From Albibacterium bauzanense (lineage in GTDB: Bacteria > Bacteroidota > Bacteroidia > Sphingobacteriales > Sphingobacteriaceae), in assembly GCF_004339765.1 (NCBI RefSeq), contig NZ_SMGO01000002.1, positions 682,001-746,000 on the forward strand: a DNA stretch of 64,000 nucleotides, in the 5' to 3' direction. The translations under genes and the position numbers were made by a program. A model generated the notes under the pieces. It was not told where the DNA came from, ran no database searches, and saw nothing but the letters and a program-made list of their open reading frames with translations. Shown here in pieces: positions 16,973-26,120 of the stretch. Positions within the stretch are counted from its first letter, which is position 1. Each line of letters starts with the position of its first letter.

Positions 16973-18367
16973 CTATTTAATAAAATGTTTTAATTGTATA
17001 ACTTCTTTTTCGTCCAGGTGTCTCCAGCGGCCACGTGGTAGATCTTTTTTGCTAAGATTAGCATAAATTACGCGATCTAATTTAATAACGTCATAACCTA
17101 AATGTTCAAAGATCCGTCTCACTATGCGGTTCTTTCCACTATGTATTTGTATGCCAACTTCTTTTTTACTTGCTCCTTGAACATAGCTAATATCATCCGG
17201 CTTGATTAGACCATCCTCTAATTCTATTCCGTATTCAATTTTGTTGAAATCGCCTTGACTAAGATTTTTGTTTAACTCGACCTGATAGATCTTTGTTATG
17301 CTATTGCGTGGGTGAGAAAGCTTCTCGGCTAATTCACCGTCATTGGTCATTAATAGTAAGCCAGTAGTATTGCGGTCAAGTCTTCCTACCGGATAAATAC
17401 GTTCGCGAGTTGCTTTGTCAACTAAGTGCATAACTGTGCGACGTTCTTGAGGATCGTCTGTAGTTGTAATATAGTCTTTTGGTTTATTTAGAAGTATATA
17501 AACCATTTTCTCACGTTTTAGACGTTCGCCATTGTACTTAACTTCATCGGTAGCAGGATTTACGCGTGTGCCTAAAGAGGTAACTACTTCGCCATTGATA
17601 CTAACTACTCCAGCTTCAATTAGTTCATCTGCTTTTCTTCTTGAGCAAATACCTGCATTTGCAATATATCTATTTAAGCGAATTAATTCAGGTTCATTAA
17701 AAGAGCGAGGTTTTGACTCTTTAGAGATCTCTTCTTTTTGATAAGGAGTATCTCTTCGAGGGCGATCTCCTTTCTTAAGATCATTAGATTTTCTGAAAGG
17801 TTTGTCTTCTCTTTTAAAGTTGTCTTCCCTTTTAAAAGAATTCTCTCGTCTTGGACCATCTTCTTTTTTGAAGTCATTTGACTTTTTGAATGGCCTATCT
17901 TCTCTTTTAAAGTTATCGTCTTTTTTAAAAGGAGTATCTTTTCTTGGACGGTCTGTCTTTTTAAATTCGCCAGGCTTTCTGAACGGTTTATCTTCTTTCT
18001 TAAAATGATTTTCCTTTTTATAAAGATTATCTTTTTTTGATCGCTCGTCTTTTTTGAAGTCGCCTGATTTTTTGAATGGTCTATCCTCTCTTTTAAAGTT
18101 ATCGTCCTTCTTAAAGGGACGATCTTCTGATTTAGAGAATCTAGATGAAGATGTTGTAGTTTTTTTATAGGGTCTCTGCCTGTTATCATCTGATTTCTTA
18201 GCATCAAAGCTAGCTCCTGGTGCTTGATCAGAACGTTTTGAGTGAGGTTTTCTATCATCGAAACGATTGTCTCGGTTTGTGCTTCCTTCAGCTTTTCTTC
18301 CGAAAGAGGGTTTACCTCCGTGGTTGGACTTGCCGTCACGGCTGTTCCTTTTGTTATTGAATGGCAT
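16973..18367 (-). CDS. RluB/RsuA-type rRNA pseudouridine synthase with repetitive basic extension
   Basis: From ATG 18367 (MPFNNKRNSRDG) the product has 464 residues. Residues 1-225 are low-complexity, rich in Lys, Arg, Asp, Glu and Phe. Residues about 227-275 form an S4 RNA-binding domain (IRLNRYIANAGICSRRKADE), and a RsuA/RluB catalytic domain follows with the active Asp331 in PVGRLDRNTTGLLL. The enzyme converts a uridine of rRNA (in E. coli RluB, a 23S site) to pseudouridine. Within the extension, residues 89-212 are four tandem 31-residue repeats. The frame is open further upstream (MIYLCRF...), but the ATG with the -7 element at 18393-18400 fits better. Confidence 0.92.
   Translation of the reverse strand: MPFNNKRNSRDGKSNHGGKPSFGRKAEGSTNRDNRFDDRKPHSKRSDQAPGASFDAKKSDDNRQRPYKKTTTSSSRFSKSEDRPFKKDDNFKREDRPFKKSGDFKKDERSKKDNLYKKENHFKKEDKPFRKPGEFKKTDRPRKDTPFKKDDNFKREDRPFKKSNDFKKEDGPRRENSFKREDNFKREDKPFRKSNDLKKGDRPRRDTPYQKEEISKESKPRSFNEPELIRLNRYIANAGICSRRKADELIEAGVVSINGEVVTSLGTRVNPATDEVKYNGERLKREKMVYILLNKPKDYITTTDDPQERRTVMHLVDKATRERIYPVGRLDRNTTGLLLMTNDGELAEKLSHPRNSITKIYQVELNKNLSQGDFNKIEYGIELEDGLIKPDDISYVQGASKKEVGIQIHSGKNRIVRRIFEHLGYDVIKLDRVIYANLSKKDLPRGRWRHLDEKEVIQLKHFIK
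17732..18103 (-). repeat. Four tandem 93-bp coding repeats in the pseudouridine synthase gene
   Basis: The 372 bp encode residues 89-212 as four units of exactly 31 residues. Each begins DNFKRED or NHFKKED and contains a RPFKK/KPFRK and an (D/E)FKK/DLKK block. Matching DNA words confirm the period: GTTATCGTC occurs at 18098 and 17912, which is two units apart. Because 93 is a multiple of three, changes in copy number keep the frame. Confidence 0.85.
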
Positions 18368-18392
18368 ATATTTTACCCTTATTTTGAATCTG

Positions 18393-18400
18393 CAAAGGTA
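18393..18400 (-). promoter_or_regulatory. -7 element of the pseudouridine synthase gene
   Basis: TACCTTTG on the minus strand lies 25 bp before the chosen ATG. The -33 side is not clear. Confidence 0.4.
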
Positions 18401-18507
18401 GATCAATTTTTTAAATATTAGCTATTAGACATCTTTTTTTGAAAAGAAGAATATTATGCTAAAAATATTGCCAATAGGTAGGTTTAAGAGGGGGTTTTGC
18501 GTAACTG

Positions 18508-18539
18508 TTTGGTAATTAACATTATAGTTTGTATATTTG
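18508..18539 (+). promoter_or_regulatory. Consensus promoter of the lytic transglycosylase gene
   Basis: TTTG (18508-18511), a 20-nt spacer and TATATTTG (18532-18539) match the Bacteroidota consensus fully. A purine-rich site (AAAGGAGAGG) then precedes the ATG at 18579, which is a normal leader of about 35 nt. Confidence 0.7.
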
Positions 18540-18578
18540 CCACCCACATTTTCCCAGTACCAAAAGGAGAGGTAAAAT

Positions 18579-19391
18579 ATGATAAAAAAGCACCTGTTAA
18601 CTTGCACTTTGGCAGTAGTAGTTTTGCTCGGTTCAAAGTTGTTTATATACAGTACCCCAGTAAAAAGTGAAGCGGAAACGAGGAGTTTGATGGGAGATGA
18701 TAAGATAGTAGAGAGGCACCGCTTAGCTTTGGAAGTAGAAAGGAAAGAAAAGTATTATTCTTCCTTGAACTTTGCAGATGAGGAGATACCAACAGGTATT
18801 AAATCGGTTGATACAAGGATGAAAAGAAATCTTAATAAGTTTTCATATCGCAACCTTCAAACTCATAAACTACATCGTACTGCAAAGGAATGGTTTCCGA
18901 AAATAGTACCTATTTTAAAGAAATATGGTATTCCGGAAGATTTCAAATATATGCCTTTGGTAGAAAGCGGTTTGCGATCAGGGACTTCGCATCGAGGGGC
19001 CTCTGGCTATTGGCAATTTATGCCTGGGACAGCTCGCGCTTTTGGATTGAAAGTGAATGCACAGGTAGATGAACGACAAGATATAATAAAATCTACTGAA
19101 GCTGCTGCCAAATATTTAAATGCCTTGCATGATATTTTTGGAAATTGGACCTTGACAGCGGCAGCTTATAATATGGGAGAGGGCGGATTGCTTAAATCGA
19201 TGAGGAATCAAGGCAAGGATGATTATTATTTATTGTCTTTAAATGCTGAAACTGCTGCTTATGTATATCGGTTGATTTCAATGAAGGAAATTATTGAGAA
19301 TCCTGATATATATGGTTATTTACCTGCTAGCGGAAAAGGTATGCTCGCTGAAAATATTTCCTATCAGTGGGGGCTTGATAATCGCTTATAA
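18579..19391 (+). CDS. Lytic transglycosylase, SLT/MltD-like
   Basis: A 270-residue protein with an N-terminal signal or anchor segment (LLTCTLAVVVLLGSKLFI, about residues 5-22) and a family-1 SLT domain at about 105-240. Motifs are KYMPLVESGLRSG with the catalytic Glu129, GASGYWQFMPGTAR and NWTLTAAAYNMGEGG. It cleaves the glycan strand of peptidoglycan to 1,6-anhydro-MurNAc products and acts in the periplasm. It lacks LysM repeats, unlike longer MltD proteins. It is monocistronic with a clear promoter and ribosome-binding site. Confidence 0.93.
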   Translation: MIKKHLLTCTLAVVVLLGSKLFIYSTPVKSEAETRSLMGDDKIVERHRLALEVERKEKYYSSLNFADEEIPTGIKSVDTRMKRNLNKFSYRNLQTHKLHRTAKEWFPKIVPILKKYGIPEDFKYMPLVESGLRSGTSHRGASGYWQFMPGTARAFGLKVNAQVDERQDIIKSTEAAAKYLNALHDIFGNWTLTAAAYNMGEGGLLKSMRNQGKDDYYLLSLNAETAAYVYRLISMKEIIENPDIYGYLPASGKGMLAENISYQWGLDNRL

Positions 19392-19461
19392 GACGAATCT
19401 AATTTTATATTAAGGCTTCAGCTCCTTTACTTTTCTTCAGATTATTTCATAATATTATCTG

Positions 19462-19469
19462 TATTTTTG
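19462..19469 (+). promoter_or_regulatory. uvrA -7 element
   Basis: TATTTTTG fits TAnnTTTG and lies 45 bp before the uvrA ATG. No clear -33 motif and no LexA-like palindrome were noticed. Confidence 0.4.
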
Positions 19470-19514
19470 CATAAATGGGATATGGTTAAAACCCTTTTGC
19501 ATTGAGCTTCCTAC

Positions 19515-22373
19515 ATGAATAAAAATACTATTCCGGATTTAGTAGAACAGAATGAAGTTGAGGTCTTTGGAGCTCGAGTTCATAATCTAAAAAATATTGA
19601 CGTTAGTTTTCCACGAAATAAGTTGGTTGTCATAACTGGATTAAGTGGTAGTGGTAAGTCTTCATTGGCTTTTGATACCATTTATGCAGAAGGACAACGT
19701 AGGTATTTAGAAACTTTTAGTGCTTATAGCCGACAGTTCCTTGGAGGTTTAGAAAGACCAGATGTAGATAAGATTTCAGGGTTAAGTCCTGTAATTGCTA
19801 TTGAACAGAAGACCACCAATAAAAATCCACGGTCTACAGTGGGCACAATTACGGAAGTCTACGATTTTTTGCGTCTTTTATATGCTCGTGCAGGAGAGGC
19901 ATTTTCCTATGTCTCTGGTCAAAAAATGGAGCGTCTTTCAGAGAATCAAATTATTGATCGGATACTATTGAAATTTAATAATGAACCTGTTAATGTCTTA
20001 GCGCCCGTGGTAAAAGGTAGAAAAGGGCATTATCGGGAATTATTTGAACAAATTAGAAAGCAAGGCTTTGTAAAAGTTCGGATTGATGGAGAGTTGGCAG
20101 ATCTTACTCCTAAAATGCAAGTGGATAGGTATAAGACCCATGATATTGAGATTGTAATTGATCGGTTGACCATTAGCGAGAAGGATAGAAGCCGGTTGCA
20201 AAGTTCAGTTCAACAAGCCATGAAATTGGCAAAGGGGGTTATCAAGATTAGTAATGCTGCTAATCAGGAATTTTTCTTTAGCCGGTTTTTAATGGATCCT
20301 GAATCAGGAATATCTTATGATGAACCTCAACCTAATACTTTCTCTTTTAATTCACCTTATGGTGCTTGTGAAAATTGTGATGGATTAGGCTATGTATTTC
20401 AGATTGATCGTGAAAGCGTTATCCCAGATCCGAAATTAAGTATTATGCGTGGAGGTTTAGCCCCTCTGGGTGAATATAAGGATAACTGGACTTTTCAGCA
20501 GTTAAAAGCTTTGGCCAAGAAATATGGCTTTTCATTGACTACACCTCTAAAAGATTTATCGGAAGAGCATCTTAGTTTAATTTTTGAAGGTGCTCCAGAC
20601 ATAATAAGCGTTCCTGTTTCTTATAACAAATGGAATGTAAAGACCTATCAGATTGTGTATGAGGGCCTCTTTAAGCAACTTGAAGAACAACATGAACAAA
20701 AGGCAGGGAAAGAAGATATCGAAAATTTTAGATCGTTGAAAACTTGTACAGTATGTGAGGGTGCGCGATTGAAAAAGGAAGCTCTGCATTTTAGGATTGA
20801 TCATAAGAATATTTCGGAATTAGCTGATTTGGATATTTCGACTTTGATGACCTGGTTTGATAATTTAGAAAGCAGGCTGAGTGATCGTCAGAATATTATT
20901 GCTACTGAAATTCTTAAGGAGATTCGTTCTCGTTTAGGTTTTCTCTTAGATGTGGGTTTAAATTATCTAACCTTGAATCGTTCAGCGAAAACACTTTCAG
21001 GAGGAGAGGCTCAACGCATTCGTTTGGCTACTCAGATAGGTTCTCAACTTGTTAATGTTCTTTATATTCTGGATGAACCAAGTATTGGTTTACATCAGCG
21101 GGATAATGAACGGTTAATTGGCGCTTTAAAGAATTTAAGAGATATTGGTAATTCTGTTTTAGTAGTAGAACATGACAAGGACATGATCTTAGCTGCTGAT
21201 TATGTGATTGATATGGGTCCTGCTGCAGGTTTACAAGGTGGAGCCGTTGTTGCAGAAGGTACACCTGAGGAAATTACTCAGAGCCATACATTAACAGCAG
21301 CTTATTTGAATCAGGAGAAGGAGATTCCGCTTCCTTCTGCAAGGAGGAAGAGTAATGGTTTGACTTTACGTCTAGAAGGTGCGAGCGGACATAATCTTAG
21401 AAATGTAAATGTTGATTTTCCTTTAGGATGCTTTATTGCAGTTACAGGTGTATCAGGCAGTGGAAAATCCAGTTTGATAACAGAAACGCTCTATCCTATT
21501 CTAAATCATCATTTTTTTAGAGCGAAGAAGACTCCATTGCCTTATAAAAAGCTGATTGGTTTAGATAATATTGATAAGGTAATAGAGATCGATCAGTCAC
21601 CTATTGGTAGAACACCTCGTTCAAATCCTTCTACCTATACAGGCGTGTTTTCAGATATTAGAAATCTATTTGTTCAGCTTCCTGAAGCTAAGATCCGTGG
21701 CTATAAGCCTGGACGTTTTTCATTTAATGTAAAAGGAGGACGTTGTGAGACTTGTAAAGGTGGTGGAATGAAAGTAATAGAGATGAATTTTCTTCCGGAT
21801 GTTCAGGTGCCTTGTGAAACTTGTCAGGGAAGACGTTATAATCGTGAGACATTGGAGGTGCGTTATCGTGGAAAATCTATTAGCGATGTTCTAGATATGC
21901 GTATTGAGGAAGCTGTTACGTTCTTCGAGCCTATCCCATCAATTTATCGTAAGGTTAAAACGTTGAATGACGTAGGCTTAGGATATTTAACATTAGGACA
22001 GTCATCGGTTACTTTATCAGGTGGAGAGGCGCAACGTGTAAAGCTTGCAACTGAACTTTCTAAAAAAGATACTGGTAAGACGTTTTATATTTTGGATGAA
22101 CCAACTACCGGTTTGCATTTTGAGGATGTGAATGTATTATTGGGAGTATTGAATCGTTTGGTTCAGCGTGGTAATACAGTTTTGGTGATTGAACATAATA
22201 TGGAAGTGATAAAAGTGGCGGATTGGGTAATTGATATGGGACCTGAAGGTGGTAGTGGTGGTGGCGAGCTTGTATTTGCCGGAACACCTGAAGGTTTGGC
22301 TCAAAATAAGATAAGCCGAACTGCTAAGTTTATCGAAATGGAATTAAATTTCAGTAATAAAGTAGTATCTTAA
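19515..22373 (+). CDS. uvrA: Excinuclease ABC subunit A
   Basis: A 952-residue UvrA with two ABC ATPase modules. The first Walker A is GLSGSGKSSLAFDTIYAEGQ (about residues 42-61) and the second GVSGSGKSSL (about 649). Signature motifs LSGGEAQRIRLATQIGSQL and LSGGEAQRVKLATELSK are present, as is the Cys-rich zinc module CETCKGGGMKV ... CETCQGRRYN. It recognises bulky DNA lesions and loads UvrB in nucleotide excision repair. The length is standard. UvrB is encoded in the same window but 9.5 kb away and separately expressed. A small DUF59 gene follows 32 bp downstream. Confidence 0.98.
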   Translation: MNKNTIPDLVEQNEVEVFGARVHNLKNIDVSFPRNKLVVITGLSGSGKSSLAFDTIYAEGQRRYLETFSAYSRQFLGGLERPDVDKISGLSPVIAIEQKTTNKNPRSTVGTITEVYDFLRLLYARAGEAFSYVSGQKMERLSENQIIDRILLKFNNEPVNVLAPVVKGRKGHYRELFEQIRKQGFVKVRIDGELADLTPKMQVDRYKTHDIEIVIDRLTISEKDRSRLQSSVQQAMKLAKGVIKISNAANQEFFFSRFLMDPESGISYDEPQPNTFSFNSPYGACENCDGLGYVFQIDRESVIPDPKLSIMRGGLAPLGEYKDNWTFQQLKALAKKYGFSLTTPLKDLSEEHLSLIFEGAPDIISVPVSYNKWNVKTYQIVYEGLFKQLEEQHEQKAGKEDIENFRSLKTCTVCEGARLKKEALHFRIDHKNISELADLDISTLMTWFDNLESRLSDRQNIIATEILKEIRSRLGFLLDVGLNYLTLNRSAKTLSGGEAQRIRLATQIGSQLVNVLYILDEPSIGLHQRDNERLIGALKNLRDIGNSVLVVEHDKDMILAADYVIDMGPAAGLQGGAVVAEGTPEEITQSHTLTAAYLNQEKEIPLPSARRKSNGLTLRLEGASGHNLRNVNVDFPLGCFIAVTGVSGSGKSSLITETLYPILNHHFFRAKKTPLPYKKLIGLDNIDKVIEIDQSPIGRTPRSNPSTYTGVFSDIRNLFVQLPEAKIRGYKPGRFSFNVKGGRCETCKGGGMKVIEMNFLPDVQVPCETCQGRRYNRETLEVRYRGKSISDVLDMRIEEAVTFFEPIPSIYRKVKTLNDVGLGYLTLGQSSVTLSGGEAQRVKLATELSKKDTGKTFYILDEPTTGLHFEDVNVLLGVLNRLVQRGNTVLVIEHNMEVIKVADWVIDMGPEGGSGGGELVFAGTPEGLAQNKISRTAKFIEMELNFSNKVVS

Positions 22374-22405
22374 GGTGTTATAAGTTAATATAAAAAATTA
22401 CAGAT

Positions 22406-22732
22406 ATGGAAATGATTGTATTGGATAAATTGGGTGTGGCAGATCAGATAAAAGAAGTGTTGGAGACTGTGTTTGATCCAGAGATTCCTGTAAATATTAT
22501 TGAACTGGGCTTAGTTTATGAGATAATCACCAAAGAAGATGGAACAGCTAAAGTTATAATGACTTTAACAGCTCCAAATTGTCCTGTTGTTGACTCAATC
22601 ATTAATGAAGTTCAGGAAAAAGTTGAGTCTGTAGAAGGAGTTAAGAATGCCTTGGTTGAATTAAGTTTTGACCCACCTTGGGAAAAGAGTTTTATGAGTG
22701 ATGAGGCTCGATTAGAGCTTGGGTTTATGTAA
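22406..22732 (+). CDS. MIP18/DUF59 family iron-sulfur assembly factor
   Basis: A 108-residue protein of the DUF59 family (SufT/PaaD/MIP18 type) with FDPEIPVNIIELGLVY (about residues 23-38), TLTAPNCPVVDSI containing the conserved Cys, and FDPPWEKSFMSDEAR near the end. Family members help deliver Fe-S clusters to target proteins and usually sit in suf operons. Here no other suf gene is present; the gene follows uvrA by 32 bp on the same strand. It meets the converging khtU gene with a gap of only 5 bp. Confidence 0.9.
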   Translation: MEMIVLDKLGVADQIKEVLETVFDPEIPVNIIELGLVYEIITKEDGTAKVIMTLTAPNCPVVDSIINEVQEKVESVEGVKNALVELSFDPPWEKSFMSDEARLELGFM

Positions 22733-22737
22733 GAGAA

Positions 22738-23985
22738 CTACTCGAGCCCTTTTTCTAAATCATCTAGTCGCTTTGGAAAGGATGATACAGGTTTTACTTT
22801 ATCCTTTTCATTTCTTCCAAAGGTGAGTTTCCAAAAGTTTCTGGATTCTTTTGTTAATAGGGGAGCCACAATACTTAATATAAGTACATATACTACTACA
22901 AAAGATTGGATGATTGGATTTAATCCGCCTGCCTTACCAATATTTGCCATGATAATTGAAAATTCTCCCCTTGCCGATAATGTAAACCCGATATCGAATG
23001 TAGCATGCTTTTTCATAGAAGAGATGCGAGTTGCAAAATAGCCCGATGCTAAGTTACCCAGTATAGTTAATGCCGCAGCAATAGAAGCCCACATAACGGC
23101 GCCGCCCAAGCTCATAGGGTCGATTGATAATCCGAAACTGAAAAAGAACATCGCTCCAAAGAAATCCTTGTATGGAAGCACCATATGCTCGATTCGTTTA
23201 ATGTATTTTGAATCAGCTAATACTAGTCCTGCCATTAAAGCTCCTATAGCCTCTGCAACGTGAATGGTTTCAGAGAATCCTGCTGTAATAAATAATAATG
23301 CGAAAATAATAAGTATAAAAATTTCCGATGATTTTACTTGTAGTAGCTTATCGATAGCAGGAACCATTTTTCTGCCCAGGATTAGGAAAAGCAGAATAAA
23401 GCCAAGTGCGAGCAGGCAAGTGCCTACAACGGTCCACATTGATCCTCCACCACTTAAGACAAGGCCAGATAAAAAGGAAATATGCATGGCAATAAATAGA
23501 TCATCGAACATGATCATTCCCATAATGATTTCAGTCTCAGGATTTGCTGTTCTGCGTAGATCGGTTAAAACCTTTGCCACAATTACCGTAGAAGAACTTG
23601 TCATAATACCACAAATAACCATTATCTCAGCAAATGGCATCCCCATCATCCAACCTACTAATAGACCGGTTACAAAATTGATACAGACATAAATGGTTCC
23701 ACCAGTAACTATTGATCTTCCTGATTTAATTAAACGCCCTACAGAGAACTCTAATCCAAGATAAAATAGTAGAAATAGTACTCCAAGTCTGCCCATGAAA
23801 TCCAGGAAAGGCATACTTTCTTTGAACTGGAGATCAATGACACCAAGATCAGGTGCATGTTCACCTAATACCATACCAATAAGAATAAAAAAAGGAATCA
23901 CAGATACTCTTAATTTGTTTGATATTAAGCCAACTGTGGCTACCAAACAAACGGCAATTCCAATTTCTAATATTAAGGTATTCAT
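22738..23985 (-). CDS. khtU: K+/H+ antiporter, CPA2 family (KhtU-like)
   Basis: A 415-residue CPA2 transporter with about 12-13 membrane segments. Family landmarks are LGLEFSVGRLIKSGR, MTSSSTVIVAKVL and GFTLSARGEFSIIMA, and a short charged cytoplasmic tail follows (about residues 385-415). It lacks a fused RCK domain. Instead the upstream gene, 22 bp away in the same operon, encodes a separate TrkA-C protein. This matches the KhtTU arrangement of Bacillus, a K+ exporter that protects against alkaline pH and toxic metabolites. The symbol is assigned on architecture, not on close identity. Confidence 0.86.
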   Translation of the reverse strand: MNTLILEIGIAVCLVATVGLISNKLRVSVIPFFILIGMVLGEHAPDLGVIDLQFKESMPFLDFMGRLGVLFLLFYLGLEFSVGRLIKSGRSIVTGGTIYVCINFVTGLLVGWMMGMPFAEIMVICGIMTSSSTVIVAKVLTDLRRTANPETEIIMGMIMFDDLFIAMHISFLSGLVLSGGGSMWTVVGTCLLALGFILLFLILGRKMVPAIDKLLQVKSSEIFILIIFALLFITAGFSETIHVAEAIGALMAGLVLADSKYIKRIEHMVLPYKDFFGAMFFFSFGLSIDPMSLGGAVMWASIAAALTILGNLASGYFATRISSMKKHATFDIGFTLSARGEFSIIMANIGKAGGLNPIIQSFVVVYVLILSIVAPLLTKESRNFWKLTFGRNEKDKVKPVSSFPKRLDDLEKGLE

Positions 23986-24007
23986 TTTTATGTCTTAGGG
24001 TTAACGG

Positions 24008-24493
24008 TTATTTATCTAGTAGTATCTGCTTTAGCAATTTAATGTGATTCCGTTTTCCTGCTACAATTAAAGTAATCCCTGAAGATATAATATAGTCGGG
24101 ACCTGGATTTATTATAGTTTCGTCTTGATTAATAGCAGCAATAATTGAAGCCCCGGTCATCTTTCGAACTTCAAGCTCTCCGATGGTTTTTGTTATGGCT
24201 TTGGATTCGTTAGGAACTTTATACCATTCGATCATTAGATCATCTAATGCTACCTCAATGGTTTCCAAAGCTTTGGGTTTATATGATAAACCTCCTATGA
24301 TTCCAGCAACTTGACGTGATTCCTCATCATTCAATGTTAGAACACATCGCGATTCGTTCTCAGCTTCATCATAATTGTAGAGTTCTCTTCTTCCATCATC
24401 GTGGATTACGATTACTACATTATCGCCATAACTCGTTTCTAATTGATATTTCTTTCCAATACCAATCAGATCCGTTTCTTTAACATTTGACAT
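24008..24493 (-). CDS. khtT: KhtT-like regulatory subunit with TrkA-C domain
   Basis: A 161-residue soluble protein. The N-terminal part is LIGIGKKYQLETSYGDNVVI followed by HDDGRRELYNYDE; the C-terminal RCK_C/TrkA-C domain covers about residues 75-160 (ASIIAAINQDETIINPGPDY). The opening closely follows the pattern of Bacillus KhtT, which binds KhtU and gates it; RCK_C domains often bind cyclic di-AMP or other ligands. It is the first gene of the khtT-khtU operon, with a -7 element (TATTTTTG, minus strand) at 24554-24561. The leader holds a 7-bp inverted repeat (24530-24548). Confidence 0.88.
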   Translation of the reverse strand: MSNVKETDLIGIGKKYQLETSYGDNVVIVIHDDGRRELYNYDEAENESRCVLTLNDEESRQVAGIIGGLSYKPKALETIEVALDDLMIEWYKVPNESKAITKTIGELEVRKMTGASIIAAINQDETIINPGPDYIISSGITLIVAGKRNHIKLLKQILLDK

Positions 24494-24529
24494 AATCTAT
24501 TTTTCTAATAAATATTTATATATGACAAT

Positions 24530-24561
24530 TATGATGTTGTTCATCATATATTCCAAAAATA
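24530..24561 (-). promoter_or_regulatory. khtT promoter -7 element and leader inverted repeat
   Basis: TATTTTTG on the minus strand (24561-24554) fits TAnnTTTG. Just downstream, TATGATG and CATCATA (24530-24548) form an inverted repeat with a 5-nt loop, a possible operator or leader hairpin. Weak evidence. Confidence 0.35.
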
Positions 24562-24631
24562 TAAAAAATAAGCCAGACCATCATAATTGAGTATTTGTAA
24601 AAAGATTGATAGTTTTTTCTTAATTTCAGGA

Positions 24632-26119
24632 ATGCGTAAGTTGATAACAGTTGCACAGATCCGAGAGGCGGATGCTGATTGTTTGAAGGTTAAGGACCTT
24701 TCATCAATCAGTTTAATGGAAAGGGCTGCTGCTGCTTTCGTAAATGTGTTCTCTGGGTTAATACCTGAAAAATATCGAGCGATTTTGGTTTTATGTGGTA
24801 CAGGTAATAATGGTGGAGATGGTTTGGCAATTGCTCGTTTATTGCAGTGTGATGGTTATTCTCGTATTCGGATATTGATTGTTCGTACGGGAAAGAAAGA
24901 GTCTGCTGATTTTTTACATAATCTCAGACGTTTGAAAGAAACACCTATTGAGTTTAAATATTGGGAAGGGGAGAATCTAGGAGAAATATCTGAAGATATT
25001 ATTATTGATGCAATTCTAGGATCAGGTGTTAATAGATCACTTGGTAGTGATCTATTAAAGTTGGTTGAAACTATTAATAGGAGTGAGAAATATTTGATTG
25101 CAGTTGATTGTCCGACAGGGTTTTTATGTGAAGGCGAGCTGCCTTCACGTGGAGATGTTCTAGTAGCGAAGGATGTAGTTAGTTTTCAAAGACCTAAATT
25201 AAATTTCTTCTTTCCTGAATCCGCTGCTTTTTTACAAACTTTTCATGTTGTGGATATTGGTTTGCGTGAAGAGTTTATTGAATCGTGCCCTTCTGATTAT
25301 TATTTGCTTGAAAGTTCTGATATTGTTAATATTTATCGTCAGCGGCAAAGTTTTAGCCATAAAGGAACCTTTGGTCATGCATTAATTTATGCAGGGAGCA
25401 TAGGAAAAAGTGGAGCCGCTCTGCTTTGTGCAGAGGCGTGTATATATTCTGGGGCCGGTTTAACAAGTGTTTGTATTCCAGAGGAAGATAGGATCGCATT
25501 GCATACTCGTTTGCCTGAAGCCATGTATCTGAATATTGAAGATGCCTGGAAAATTGAGCGAAGGGCTGCCTTTTCTGCCATAGCGATTGGCCCAGGTTTA
25601 GGAAATAATACTTCATTAATAGAACAGATTATTAAAGAGACAAAAGTGCCCTTAGTTATTGATGCAGATGGATTAAACTATTTAGCTCTCAATCAATCTT
25701 TATTAGGACTTTTGCCGAAAAGAACTATTCTGACACCTCATATGAAAGAATTTGACAGGATATTTGGAGAATCAAGTTCTTGGTGGTCACGATTATTGTT
25801 GGCTATTAGAAAAGCCAAAGAGTATCAGATCATCATTGTTTTAAAGAATAGATATACCTTTATTATTTTGGAAGATGGCCGGGTTATGATTAATCCAACA
25901 GGAAGCCCTGCTATGGCTTCTGGGGGAATGGGAGATGCACTTACAGGAATTATTGTTTCCTTTATCGCACAAGGATATACATCAGAAGAGGCTTGTATAT
26001 TGTCTTGCTATTTACATGGGAAAGCTGGTGATTCTTTAGCTGCTGCAGGCAGATCTCCGGTGTCTGCCACACAGCTTATTGCCAAGATGCCTTTTATTAT
26101 CGGGGATATTAAGAATTAG
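24632..26119 (+). CDS. nnr: Bifunctional NAD(P)H-hydrate epimerase / ADP-dependent dehydratase
   Basis: From ATG 24632 the product has 495 residues; the open frame to a TTG at 24587 adds 15 unlikely residues. The N-terminal YjeF_N epimerase contains LCGTGNNGGDGLAIARLL. The C-terminal dehydratase contains AIGPGLGNN, IDADGLNYLA, ILTPHMKEFDR and SPAMASGGMGDALTGI. Together they repair hydrated NADH and NADPH: the epimerase interconverts R and S forms and the dehydratase restores the S form with ADP. The fused form is usual in bacteria. It converges on a small hypothetical gene with a 1-bp gap. Confidence 0.96.
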   Translation: MRKLITVAQIREADADCLKVKDLSSISLMERAAAAFVNVFSGLIPEKYRAILVLCGTGNNGGDGLAIARLLQCDGYSRIRILIVRTGKKESADFLHNLRRLKETPIEFKYWEGENLGEISEDIIIDAILGSGVNRSLGSDLLKLVETINRSEKYLIAVDCPTGFLCEGELPSRGDVLVAKDVVSFQRPKLNFFFPESAAFLQTFHVVDIGLREEFIESCPSDYYLLESSDIVNIYRQRQSFSHKGTFGHALIYAGSIGKSGAALLCAEACIYSGAGLTSVCIPEEDRIALHTRLPEAMYLNIEDAWKIERRAAFSAIAIGPGLGNNTSLIEQIIKETKVPLVIDADGLNYLALNQSLLGLLPKRTILTPHMKEFDRIFGESSSWWSRLLLAIRKAKEYQIIIVLKNRYTFIILEDGRVMINPTGSPAMASGGMGDALTGIIVSFIAQGYTSEEACILSCYLHGKAGDSLAAAGRSPVSATQLIAKMPFIIGDIKN

Positions 26120-26120
26120 T

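Noticed and set aside
17683-18339. 218-residue minus-strand frame in the repeat region of the pseudouridine synthase
   Set aside because: It is the alternate frame of the tandem 93-bp repeats; the other frame carries the S4 and catalytic domains.
23264-23692. 142-residue plus-strand frame inside khtU
   Set aside because: It lies wholly antisense to a well-supported transporter gene and has no family-like motifs.
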